A stretch of DNA of 64,000 bases from Actinomycetes bacterium (lineage in GTDB: Bacteria > Actinomycetota > Acidimicrobiia > Acidimicrobiales > RAAP-2), in NCBI GenBank assembly GCA_021798955.1, contig JAJZBK010000001.1, forward strand, positions 1-64,000, read 5' to 3'. Positions 16,810 through 24,422 of this stretch are shown in pieces (position 1 is the first letter of the stretch; every line of letters starts with the position of its first letter). The position numbers and the translations under genes were made by a program. The notes beneath the pieces are model-generated. The model was not told the origin of the DNA, did no database searches, and saw nothing but the letters and a program-made list of their open reading frames with translations.

Positions 16810-17439
16810 TCAGTTGCGGTTCGGGTCCTCGGGGAAGGCGGCGGCAACGGCGAACGACCCGCCTTCCCGCCGGAGGACGCGGCGCCAGAGCCCTTCAGGG
16901 TCAGCCGAGATGGGGTCGCGTTCGAGCGCGGGCAGGACGAACCAAGAACCCTCGTCGATCTCGTCCTCGAGCTGCCCGGCCGCCCAGCCCGTGTACCCCA
17001 CAAAGAGGCGCGCCCCCACTACCTGGTCAGCGTAGGCAGCGGGGTTGCCGTCGAGGTCGACGGTACCGACCGGCTGGGCACCGGGGACGACTTGGCGCCA
17101 CCCATCCGGGTGCTCCTCGCCGCTCGGCCGTGACGACGGTCGGAAGCGAAGCAATCCGATGACCGCGTTGGGGGCCACCGGCCCTCCGGCGAAGAACTGT
17201 CGGGGTGGCGTCACGACGGAGGCCCACCGGGGCAGCACCTCGGCGACGTCAACCCCTCCGGGCCGGTCGAGCACCACTCCCAACGCCCCTTCGTTGCCGT
17301 GGTCGAGGACGAGCACGACTCGACGAGCGAAGTTCGGGTCGGCGAGGCGCGGCGTGGCGACGACCAGGGAGCCGGTGAGGGAGGTGGGCCTCCCACGCCC
17401 AGCAAAGGGGTCAAGAGGCCCGAAGCTCGGCAACCGCAT
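16810..17439 (-). CDS. YqgE/AlgH (UPF0301) family protein
   Basis: 209 residues. LTGSLVVATPRLADPNFARRVVLVLDHGNEGALGVVLDRP matches the conserved N-terminal core of YqgE/AlgH, and the family's FAGGPV and FVGYTGWAAGQLEDEI motifs follow. The family has a conserved fold and has been linked to regulation in some proteobacteria, but its biochemical role is not established. The ATG at 17439 faces the small Cys-rich gene at 17445, leaving only 5 bp between divergent start codons. Confidence 0.9.
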   Translation of the reverse strand: MRLPSFGPLDPFAGRGRPTSLTGSLVVATPRLADPNFARRVVLVLDHGNEGALGVVLDRPGGVDVAEVLPRWASVVTPPRQFFAGGPVAPNAVIGLLRFRPSSRPSGEEHPDGWRQVVPGAQPVGTVDLDGNPAAYADQVVGARLFVGYTGWAAGQLEDEIDEGSWFVLPALERDPISADPEGLWRRVLRREGGSFAVAAAFPEDPNRN

Positions 17440-17444
17440 GCTCC

Positions 17445-17729
17445 ATGATGCTCCGAGCCGTCACCCGAGTGGCGTCATCATGCGCGCTGCGCCATGCTCG
17501 CCGGGTGCCCCGTTCCCGCAAAGCGTCACGACGGTCGGCAGATCGCCCCCGTTCGAGCACCCTCGGACGTCTCGACCACTGGCGCGCAGACGGGACGGCC
17601 AAACGTTCCTATCCCGATCGGGCCGCGGCAAACCGCGCCTCACTCGCGGCCCGCCTCGAGCACGGCGTCGACGTGCTCCCCTACCGCTGCTCGTTCTGCG
17701 ACCGGTGGCACCTCGGCAGCGAGCGCTGA
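17445..17729 (+). CDS. Small basic zinc-ribbon-like protein
   Basis: 94 residues, strongly basic. The C-terminal half reads RSYPDRAAANRASLAARLEHGVD and then YRCSFCDRWHLG: a CxxC plus a WH pair as in short zinc-ribbon modules common in actinobacteria and their phages. The N-terminal ~45 residues are Arg/Ser-rich and may be over-extended; a start nearer the conserved part cannot be excluded. Function unknown, possibly nucleic-acid binding. Confidence 0.6.
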   Translation: MMLRAVTRVASSCALRHARRVPRSRKASRRSADRPRSSTLGRLDHWRADGTAKRSYPDRAAANRASLAARLEHGVDVLPYRCSFCDRWHLGSER

Positions 17730-17748
17730 CCGGGGGCCGGCTCGTCGG

Positions 17749-18156
17749 TCACGCGACCTGGGCCTCGACCTCTGCGGTGCAGTGGGCGCAGCGGGTCGCC
17801 GCTGCCGGGATGCTCGTCAGGCAGAAGGGACAGTCGCGCATCGGCTGCTCCTGAGGCAGGCGACCAAGACGGCCGAGGAAGCCGGTCACAGGCTTGACCA
17901 CGGCGAAGAACACGACCGCTGCCACCACCACGAAACTGACCGCGGCGTTCACGAAGTCCCCGTAGAGGAACGTCGAGTGGTGCACGGTGAAGGTCAGCCG
18001 CGCAAAGTCAGGCTGACCGCCAATCGCGGCGATCAGCGGTGTCAACAAGTCGGCCACCAGGGCTTTCACCACCGAGGCGAAGGCGGTGCCGATGACCACG
18101 GCGACCGCCAAGTCGAGCAGGTTCCCCCGGAGCAGGAACTCCCTGAAGCCCTTCAC
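17749..18156 (-). CDS. mscL: Large-conductance mechanosensitive channel with C-terminal zinc ribbon
   Basis: 135 residues. VKGFREFLLRGNLLDLAVAVVIGTAF is the MscL N-terminal helix and TM1 with its Gly/Ala gate; TM2 lies near 68-92 (FVNAAVSFVVVAAVVFFAVVKP). The cytoplasmic tail carries CPFCLTSIPAAATRCAHC, a four-Cys zinc-ribbon-like tail replacing the usual charged bundle. The channel opens on membrane tension to release solutes in hypo-osmotic shock. The start is the GTG at 18156, with GGAGG 7 nt upstream; the frame is open 36 codons further but looks non-coding. Confidence 0.92.
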   Translation of the reverse strand: MKGFREFLLRGNLLDLAVAVVIGTAFASVVKALVADLLTPLIAAIGGQPDFARLTFTVHHSTFLYGDFVNAAVSFVVVAAVVFFAVVKPVTGFLGRLGRLPQEQPMRDCPFCLTSIPAAATRCAHCTAEVEAQVA

Positions 18157-18257
18157 GTGCCTACCTCCCCGTCCCGGTCGCGCTGGGCGCGACCCCGTCG
18201 GCGCCATGCCGTTGGTGTGCAAGCGTAAGCCTCCCCCGCCACGGGGTCCCCGGTGGC

Positions 18258-18335
18258 GGCTCACCCGGACGGCTCACCCGGATGGCTCACCCGGACGGCT
18301 CACCCGGATGGCTCACCCGGACGGCTCACCCGGAT
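18258..18335. repeat. 13-bp tandem repeat, 6 copies alternating as a 26-bp dimer
   Basis: GGCTCACCCGGAC and GGCTCACCCGGAT alternate three times each, so the higher-order unit is 26 bp. The right end covers the stop codon (18326-18328, minus strand) and last codons of the hypothetical gene. No spacers. Confidence 0.93.
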
Positions 18336-18823
18336 GGTGCGTCAGAGGAAGCCGGGCCGTACACCAACGCCCGGAAGGTGCCAGACGAGCGCACCGTGGT
18401 GACCTTCCTCAGCACGGCAACGATCCACGAGAGCACCTCGGGGTCGTCCGCTCCAGCCGCCACCTCGACAACGAGCCCACGCCGCAGATGGTCCTGGGTC
18501 ACCCGCCAGCCTGCCGGGACGCCCACCTGCGCCTCGGCAAGCCGGGACGCCAAGTGGCGACCGGTGGCGTGCAGGATCCCCACGGTCGTGCGGGCTTCAC
18601 GGTTGCCGGCGCCCGGCGAAGGCAGCCACGTCGCCAAGGGCACCCGGTGCGGCGAGCCACCGAAAATAGCCAGCAACCCCGGCCGTGGCGGCTCGTCCTC
18701 GGGGTCCACCACCGGTTGGACGTTCACCCACCCCCTGCCAACCACCCGGACTGTCGCCATCGCGGCGAGTACTGCCGAGGGGTCGTCGCCGAACTCGAGC
18801 ACCCGGCCCGGTGGGCGCGTCAT
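18326..18823 (-). CDS. Hypothetical protein
   Basis: 165 residues from the ATG at 18823 (MTRPPGRVLEF); the frame is open to 18883. Soluble, mixed alpha/beta in appearance, with VRVVGRGWVNVQPVVD, LLAIFGGSPHRVPLATWLP, TVGILHATGRHLASRLAE and VLSWIVAVLRKVTTVRSSGTFRALVYG. I do not recognise the family. Its last codons and stop are formed by the 13-bp repeat array. The neighbours (MscL, peroxiredoxin) give no functional hint. Confidence 0.65.
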   Translation of the reverse strand: MTRPPGRVLEFGDDPSAVLAAMATVRVVGRGWVNVQPVVDPEDEPPRPGLLAIFGGSPHRVPLATWLPSPGAGNREARTTVGILHATGRHLASRLAEAQVGVPAGWRVTQDHLRRGLVVEVAAGADDPEVLSWIVAVLRKVTTVRSSGTFRALVYGPASSDAPSG

Positions 18824-19007
18824 GGCGGCACTGCCACCCCTGCGCGTCGTTGGCGGCGAGACGGGGGAGAGCAGGCCAGGCACAGGTTTCGTTGGAGCCG
18901 TCGGAGCCGACCGTGGCCCGACGGGCCAGGTCGACTACCGCCACGACGACGCAGCCCAGTACTCAGGCGACGTGCTCGGAGAACGCACCGGCCCCGCCGC
19001 CGGCCGG

Positions 19008-19499
19008 TCACCGTGGTGCGAGCGCCTCGAGCACGGCGTCGGCGGCGCTCACGGTGAGCCCGGGCCCCGGTTCGACGTTGAGCAGGGTCACCACCCCGTC
19101 CTCGAGCACCATGGCGTACCGCTGCGACCGGGTCCCCAGGCCCACGGCGCTGCCGTCGAGCTCCAACCCGATCGCCTGGGTGAAGGCACCGTTGCCATCA
19201 GCGAGCAACACTACCTTGTCGTCGACGCCCTGGGCCTCGCCCCACGCCTTCATCACGAAGGCGTCGTTGACGGCAATGCAGGCGATGGTGTCGATCCCCG
19301 CTGCCTTCAGCTCATCGTGCCGGACGAGAAAGCTGGGGAGGTGGTAGTCGGAACAGGTTGGCGTGAAGGCGCCGGGAACGGCGAAGAGCACCACCTTCCC
19401 CGATCCGAGCACCTCGCCGGTACGCACCGGCTTCGGACCGTCAGGACCGGGAACCTGCACCTCGATGTCGGGGATCTTCGCTCCCACCTCGATCGCCAT
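19008..19499 (-). CDS. Peroxiredoxin (Prx5/redoxin type)
   Basis: 163 residues. The peroxidatic motif PGAFTPTCSDYHLPSF (Cys near residue 54) is diagnostic of Prx5-type peroxiredoxins; the C-terminal half follows the family (DIACIAVNDAFVMKAWGEAQG, NVEPGPGLTVSAADAVLEAL). It reduces peroxides with thiol or glutaredoxin/thioredoxin donors in the cytoplasm. ATG at 19499 chosen for a GAGGAG about 8 nt upstream; the upstream in-frame codons are not conserved. Confidence 0.92.
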   Translation of the reverse strand: MAIEVGAKIPDIEVQVPGPDGPKPVRTGEVLGSGKVVLFAVPGAFTPTCSDYHLPSFLVRHDELKAAGIDTIACIAVNDAFVMKAWGEAQGVDDKVVLLADGNGAFTQAIGLELDGSAVGLGTRSQRYAMVLEDGVVTLLNVEPGPGLTVSAADAVLEALAPR

Positions 19500-19607
19500 G
19501 TCGCTCCTCTCCTCGGTTGCGGCACCACCTCGGGACGGCACCATCGGTCGGTCGCGAGCATAAAGGCCGCCGCCGTCCTCCGGTTCCTCCCAACTACCCG
19601 GACGAGC

Positions 19608-19760
19608 TCAGGCTGCACCTCCATCGAGCACCGTCGGGACGACCCGGCCGCAGCGCGGGCACCACGCCGCGGCGGCCGCCGGGTCACCTGGGTGCACGAG
19701 ACCGCCGCAGTACTCGCAACGGTGGATCACCGGGGACTCGGATCGATCAGTGTTGCTCAC
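19608..19760 (-). CDS. Very small zinc-ribbon protein
   Basis: 50 residues from the GTG at 19760. Two CxxC pairs, HRCEYCGG and AWCPRCGR, 18-20 residues apart, form a probable zinc ribbon; the rest is short and Pro/Ala-rich. Function unknown. The frame is open upstream to 19889, so the start is uncertain, but upstream codons lack coding character. Confidence 0.5.
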   Translation of the reverse strand: MSNTDRSESPVIHRCEYCGGLVHPGDPAAAAAWCPRCGRVVPTVLDGGAA

Positions 19761-19907
19761 GATTGCTGCACTCGTCGTGCAACTCCGACGACGTTCGTCC
19801 GTGACGTGCCGTGCGCCCCTCCCTCCCGACATGGGCGCATTGTTGCACAGGCGGTGGTCGCCGGGGACCACGGCGGGCCGCTGGCTCACGGCACGCTCCC
19901 CCTCGCG

Positions 19908-20354
19908 TCAGTGCTCGCCGAAGACGCCAACCAGCCACAACGGCAGACGGGTCGCCCGTCCCTGTCGGTCGACGGCTCCGTGGACCGTGGCCGCCGTTGC
20001 TCGCAGCTCACCTCCCACCTCGAGCCGGTAGTGCAGCTCGAACCTGGCCCGCCCGACTTCACCGAGCCCCAGTGCGACGTCGACGTTCTCGTCGAAGTAG
20101 AGCGGTCGCCGGTAGCGGACGGCACACTCCAGCACGACTAGGTCGATCCCTTCGGACCGCACCGCTGCGTAGGGATGTCCCCTGCTCCGGAGGTACTCCA
20201 CCCTCGCCGCTTCGAGGTAGGGGAGGTAGGCAGCGTGATGGACGACGCCCATGGCATCCGTCTCGGCGAAGCGGGTCCGGACCCGGTGGACGAAGGCGGC
20301 TGCCCCCTCGGGCGGACGGGGTGCCACCGAAGGGGCTTCCCGCTGGCGGGTCAC
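19908..20354 (-). CDS. Acyl-CoA thioesterase, YbgC/4HBT type
   Basis: 148 residues of the hot-dog fold: RTRFAETDAMGVVHHAAYLPYLEAARVEYLRSRG contains the family signature with the catalytic Asp. It hydrolyses short- to medium-chain or aromatic acyl-CoA in the cytoplasm. The GTG at 20354 has a GAGGAG ribosome site overlapping the end of the DUF4012 gene only 10 bp upstream, so the two are probably co-transcribed. Confidence 0.88.
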   Translation of the reverse strand: MTRQREAPSVAPRPPEGAAAFVHRVRTRFAETDAMGVVHHAAYLPYLEAARVEYLRSRGHPYAAVRSEGIDLVVLECAVRYRRPLYFDENVDVALGLGEVGRARFELHYRLEVGGELRATAATVHGAVDRQGRATRLPLWLVGVFGEH

Positions 20355-20364
20355 CGTTCGCTCC

Positions 20365-22125
20365 TCACCACGACACCGTCTGCGGGAGCGCGTCGGTGAA
20401 CGACCGGCCGGCGGCGTTCCACTGCTCGGGTGGCACCCGTGCCGACGGCACCACCTGCACCGTCCCACTGTGCCCCGGCAGGTCGAAGTGCACCGTGAGG
20501 GCCACCGAGCGACCCGGCAGGACGTCGACGGAGGAGACGAGCAGCCACGTGGGGCCCTCGGCCGCGTCGACGACCTCGTGCAGCCCTCCGACCACCTGCC
20601 GGTGCGACGCCTGAGCGGGCACGTTGACGGCCACGAGACCGACGTACTCGCCATAGGTCGCCGCCACCCCGGGGTACGGCCCGGCAACGAACTGCGACTG
20701 GCCTGGTGGTGTCGTGTCGTGCAGGACGACGTGGAGGGTGACGTCGGTCGACGCCCGCACCGGCCGCGTCGTCATGGTCACCTGGACATGGAGGTAGGGG
20801 TCGAGCTTGTTGCCGCCGCGGTTGATCACTGCCACGTCCAACGACCTCGGCCCGAGCTCGCCGGCCACCCCCGTCGCCCGCCAGGCCGCTTCTGCGGCCG
20901 GTGCCCGCGACCACACCATGAGGTGCCGGCCCTCCGCCGCCGAGCTCATGGCCGTGGCCAGCGTCCGTAGATCGAGCGAACCGCCTTCCAGCTGGCGGAG
21001 CGTGGCAGACGCCAACGCACCGAGCGCGTCCTGGCGGCTGGAGGCCCCAGGGGTCGCATTGTCGGTCAACCCCGCGTACTGCCCGTGGAGGAGGTAGCGC
21101 TCGGCGTTGCTCGCCGAGATGGTCACACCGCCCGCCGTCACTGGGCCGGTCGCCTCGAGCAGGTGCTGAAGACCGACCACGTCGAGCGACACCACCCCGT
21201 CGACCTGCTGGCCGGTGCGCGCCTGCCACATCTGGGCCGCCAGTTGGGCGGTGACGTCGAACTGCGGCGTGACGCCAAGGTTGCGCCACTCTTGGTTGGG
21301 AGCGAGCCACCCCCAGTTCCGAGCAAGGTCTCCGGTGAGTACGACAGCACCCGCCGGCAGGAAGAGGCTTCCCGCCGGCACCATCTGGCCGAGGTGGACG
21401 ACCCCCGCCGACGTGGTGGCGGTGCCCACCTCGAGAAAGGCCCCCGAGCCAGCCCGCATCTCGGCGTTGTTCGATGCCAGCACCAGGTAGGTCTGCGGAC
21501 CCTCCAGGATCGTCGCCGCCGCCCCGGCCGCTGCAGCAGCCCGGGCCAGACGCCCCTGGGCGTCGTCCAGCTGCGTGACGAGCTCGTTGCGCTTGGCGGC
21601 CAGCGGCGACAGCAGGCCGGACACCGGGCCGGTGTCGACCCGGTCGAGGGCGCGTGCCGCCGCTCCGGCAGCGGTGGCCAGACGGCGAAGGGCGGCCACC
21701 CGCTCTGGGCCTGCGGCGTGCGGTGCATCGAGGACCGCGTGGACCTCGTCCACGAACGACGTCCCCGTCGCCGCGATAGTCGCCGCCGCCGCCGACAGGT
21801 CGGTGACCGACTGGACCTGGCGACCGACCACCGGCACCACCGTCACCGGGTCCATCCACCACGACCCGAGGGAGCGGCGAGCCGCTGCGAACTGCCCTTC
21901 GGCGGCCACCAACGCATCGCTGGTCGCGGTGCCTGTCACCGACGAGGCGGTGAGGCGCGCCCGGACGACCGACAGGATGGCAAGCCCCGAACGATCATGC
22001 CGGTAGGCGCCGAGCAACGTGAGGCCGACCACCGCCCCCCATGCCACCACGACGACCACCACCGCTCCGCAGGCAAGCTTGGTGCGACGCGACCAGTGCC
22101 GCCAAGCGCGCTTCGACCTCGTCAC
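20365..22125 (-). CDS. DUF4012 membrane-anchored extracellular protein
   Basis: 586 residues. Basic N-terminus, one transmembrane helix at about 17-38 (LACGAVVVVVVAWGAVVGLTLLGAYR), then a large exported domain. It contains the DUF4012 hallmark LVLASNNAEMRAGSGAFLEVG and later DGVVSLDVVGLQHLLEATGPV. DUF4012 proteins are found with exopolysaccharide and cell-wall-glycan genes; no activity is known. The family resembles LytR-CpsA-Psr-neighbourhood proteins. Start: GTG 22125, just before the basic stretch. Divergent from the sortase, with which it may share a surface role. Confidence 0.82.
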   Translation of the reverse strand: MTRSKRAWRHWSRRTKLACGAVVVVVVAWGAVVGLTLLGAYRHDRSGLAILSVVRARLTASSVTGTATSDALVAAEGQFAAARRSLGSWWMDPVTVVPVVGRQVQSVTDLSAAAATIAATGTSFVDEVHAVLDAPHAAGPERVAALRRLATAAGAAARALDRVDTGPVSGLLSPLAAKRNELVTQLDDAQGRLARAAAAAGAAATILEGPQTYLVLASNNAEMRAGSGAFLEVGTATTSAGVVHLGQMVPAGSLFLPAGAVVLTGDLARNWGWLAPNQEWRNLGVTPQFDVTAQLAAQMWQARTGQQVDGVVSLDVVGLQHLLEATGPVTAGGVTISASNAERYLLHGQYAGLTDNATPGASSRQDALGALASATLRQLEGGSLDLRTLATAMSSAAEGRHLMVWSRAPAAEAAWRATGVAGELGPRSLDVAVINRGGNKLDPYLHVQVTMTTRPVRASTDVTLHVVLHDTTPPGQSQFVAGPYPGVAATYGEYVGLVAVNVPAQASHRQVVGGLHEVVDAAEGPTWLLVSSVDVLPGRSVALTVHFDLPGHSGTVQVVPSARVPPEQWNAAGRSFTDALPQTVSW

Positions 22126-22288
22126 GGGGCTGACACCGGGCGTGAGTGTACCGGCAGCCGTCCCGACACGTCGGGCGATCACCAGCCGGCCCACCGCGCG
22201 TTCCCTGGGTCGGCCCACCGGGTGTCGGCCACGGCGTGTCGGCCGTCGGGGCCTCCGGCCCCGCCCCGGTCTGGATAGCCGTCGCCGG

Positions 22289-22294
22289 TAGCAT
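22289..22294 (+). promoter_or_regulatory. -10 box of a leaderless promoter (sortase)
   Basis: TAGCAT is 6 nt before the GTG at 22301, without a ribosome-binding site. Confidence 0.5.
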
Positions 22295-22300
22295 CCAGCT

Positions 22301-23224
22301 GTGACCGTCACGGGGGTGCGCATCGCCGTCGGCAAGCTCCTGCTGCTCACCGGCGTGGTGCTCCTGCTCTTCATCCCCTATCTGCTGTGGGGAACCGACA
22401 TCGTCGCCGCCCAGAGCCAGGCCACGCTCCGGAGCGAGCTGGCCCGGACGCTGACAAGCCGCCCTGTCGCCCACCCGTCGAGCACCTCCCCCCCTGCCAC
22501 CTTTGGTGGTTCACCAGCGCTCGCTCCGCCCCTGGCCGACCCGCCCGTGGGAACGGCGGTCGGCACCATCCACATCCCAGCCATCGGCCTCTCGATGGCC
22601 GTCGTCGAGGGGACGGGCAGCGCCGAGCTCCGCATGGGGCCCGGGCACTACACAGGGACGCCGCTGCCCGGCGAGGCAGGGAATTCGGCCATCGCCGGCC
22701 ACCGGACCACCTACCTCCGCCCCTTCTACTCGCTCAACGCGCTCCGACCGGGAGACCGGATCATCGTGACCACGGTGCAGGGCACGTTCACCTACCGCAT
22801 GACCTCGTCGCTCGTCGTCTCCCCGGACGACGTCGCCGTCGTCGCCCCGTCGTCGTTCCCGGAGCTCACGCTCACCACGTGTAATCCTCGGTGGAGCGCC
22901 ACCCAGCGGCTCGTCGTCCACGCCCGACTGGCCGCCAGCACGCTCTCGTCCGGAGCCACAGACCCGTCGGCCACGGTCGAACGACTGACTCCGGCGGCCC
23001 GCCGCCGGGACGCGGCGGCCCTCTCGGGGCATGGTGGCCACTGGCCTCCAGCCCTCGCCTGGGGGGCTGGGGTGCTACTGCTCGCCGTGGCCCTCGATGT
23101 CGTCCGTCGACGCCTGGCCGGCGGCCCACGGGTGGCGGTCATGGTCGTTGGCGCCCTCGCCTGGCTCGGCGTGCTGTTCTTCTTCTTCGGCGCCGTCGGA
23201 CCACTCCTCCCGGCGAGCTTCTGA
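22301..23224 (+). CDS. Class E sortase
   Basis: 307 residues with an N-terminal membrane helix (9-31), a sortase barrel (about 85-215) and a C-terminal pair of membrane helices (about 245-303). The catalytic set is visible: His134 in AGHRTTYLRPF, Cys194 in LTTCNP, and Arg197 or Arg203 in PRWSATQRLVV. Sortases cleave an LPxTG-like signal and attach surface proteins to peptidoglycan; the two extra C-terminal helices are as in class E enzymes. A candidate substrate with LPFTG lies in this window at 34089-34415. Confidence 0.9.
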   Translation: MTVTGVRIAVGKLLLLTGVVLLLFIPYLLWGTDIVAAQSQATLRSELARTLTSRPVAHPSSTSPPATFGGSPALAPPLADPPVGTAVGTIHIPAIGLSMAVVEGTGSAELRMGPGHYTGTPLPGEAGNSAIAGHRTTYLRPFYSLNALRPGDRIIVTTVQGTFTYRMTSSLVVSPDDVAVVAPSSFPELTLTTCNPRWSATQRLVVHARLAASTLSSGATDPSATVERLTPAARRRDAAALSGHGGHWPPALAWGAGVLLLAVALDVVRRRLAGGPRVAVMVVGALAWLGVLFFFFGAVGPLLPASF

Positions 23225-23256
23225 GCCGTTGGCTGCCCGCCGGTAGAGTCCCTCCG

Positions 23257-23283
23257 GTGACGGTCGAACCCCCGGCGTGCTGA
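23257..23283 (+). CDS. Candidate 8-codon upstream ORF
   Basis: GTG at 23257 lies 8 nt after TAGAGT (23243-23248), the spacing seen at leaderless starts here. It encodes MTVEPPAC and stops at 23281-23283, one base before the GTG of the glycosyltransferase (23285). This looks like a leaderless uORF that would hand ribosomes to the downstream start. It could also be chance. Confidence 0.35.
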   Translation: MTVEPPAC

Positions 23284-23284
23284 C

Positions 23285-24415
23285 GTGAGCGGTCGGCTGC
23301 CAGTGGCGATCTGCCACGACTACCTGACACAGCGCGGTGGCGCCGAGCGAGTGGTGCTCGCCCTCGCTCGTGCCTTGCCGGACGCCCCTCTCCACACCGC
23401 GTTCTACGACCCGGCAAGCACCTACGCCGGCTTCGCCGATGTCGACGTCCACACCTTTCCCATCGACCGTGTCACACCGTTGCGGCGCCACCACCGCGTG
23501 GCCATGCCGCTGCTCGCTCCGGCGTTCTCCCGGCACGTGGTCGACGCCGACGTCACGGTGTGCTCCTCGAGCGGCTGGGCCCACGGGGTCCGCACCACCG
23601 GGGCCAAGCTCGTCTACTGCTACACGCCCGCACGTTGGCTCTACCAGAGCGATCGGTACCTGCGGGGAGCCTCCCCCGCGGCGCGCGCCCTGCTCGCCGT
23701 GCTCGGCCCGCCCCTCCGAGCATGGGACGCCGCTGCGGCGGCCAGCGCCACCCGGTACCTGGCCATCTCGACCGTGGTGCGCGATCGCATTCGCCGCCAC
23801 TACGGCATCGACGCCGACGTCGTCCATCCACCCAGCGCCTTCGACGCCGACGGTCCCCTCTGTCCCGTCCCCGGCATCGATCCGGGTTTCTTCCTGTGCG
23901 TGTCTCGGCTCCTCCCCTACAAGAACGTCGACGTGCTCGTCGAGGCGTTCGCCACCCTGGCGAGCGAACGTCTCGTCGTGGTAGGAACGGGGCCGCTCGC
24001 CGGGTCGCTCGCCGCCCGTGCCGGCGACAACGTGACCTTCCTCGGCGAGGTCGACGACAACCAGCTCCGCTGGCTGTACCGCTCGGCGACGGGCCTCCTC
24101 GGCGCCTCCCACGAAGACTTCGGCCTCACGCCGGTCGAAGCTGCCGCCCAGGGAACACCGAGCGCGGTGCTCCGTTACGGCGGCTACCTCGACACGGTCG
24201 AGGAGGGCGTCACCGGTCTCTTCTTCGACCGCCCCGAGCCGGACGCTGTCGCGGCAGCCGTCCGCGTGCTTGCCGCCAGCGACTTCGACCTGAACGTCCT
24301 GCGCCAACGGGCAGCACGCTTTACCGTCTCTTCGTTCGTCTCCCGCATCACGGCCGAAGTCGACGACCTGCGCCAGCGCTGCTCGGCCTCGAGCGCTCCC
24401 GACCGCACCCCGTAG
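23285..24415 (+). CDS. Glycosyltransferase family 4
   Basis: 376 residues of GT-B fold. N-terminal CHDYLTQRGGAERVVLALARALPD is the acceptor domain; the C-terminal donor domain has FFLCVSRLLPYKNVDVLVEAF and the EX7E motif EDFGLTPVEAAAQGTP. It transfers a sugar from a nucleotide donor, most like WcaI/WbaZ-type mannosyl- or related transferases in exopolysaccharide assembly. Start GTG 23285. Convergent with the polyprenyl sugar transferase 7 bp away, forming a small polysaccharide locus with the sortase and DUF4012 protein. Confidence 0.88.
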   Translation: MSGRLPVAICHDYLTQRGGAERVVLALARALPDAPLHTAFYDPASTYAGFADVDVHTFPIDRVTPLRRHHRVAMPLLAPAFSRHVVDADVTVCSSSGWAHGVRTTGAKLVYCYTPARWLYQSDRYLRGASPAARALLAVLGPPLRAWDAAAAASATRYLAISTVVRDRIRRHYGIDADVVHPPSAFDADGPLCPVPGIDPGFFLCVSRLLPYKNVDVLVEAFATLASERLVVVGTGPLAGSLAARAGDNVTFLGEVDDNQLRWLYRSATGLLGASHEDFGLTPVEAAAQGTPSAVLRYGGYLDTVEEGVTGLFFDRPEPDAVAAAVRVLAASDFDLNVLRQRAARFTVSSFVSRITAEVDDLRQRCSASSAPDRTP

Positions 24416-24422
24416 GGCCTGG

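Noticed and set aside
20351-21862. 503-codon Gly/Arg-rich minus-strand frame
   Set aside because: Out-of-frame reading of the DUF4012 gene.
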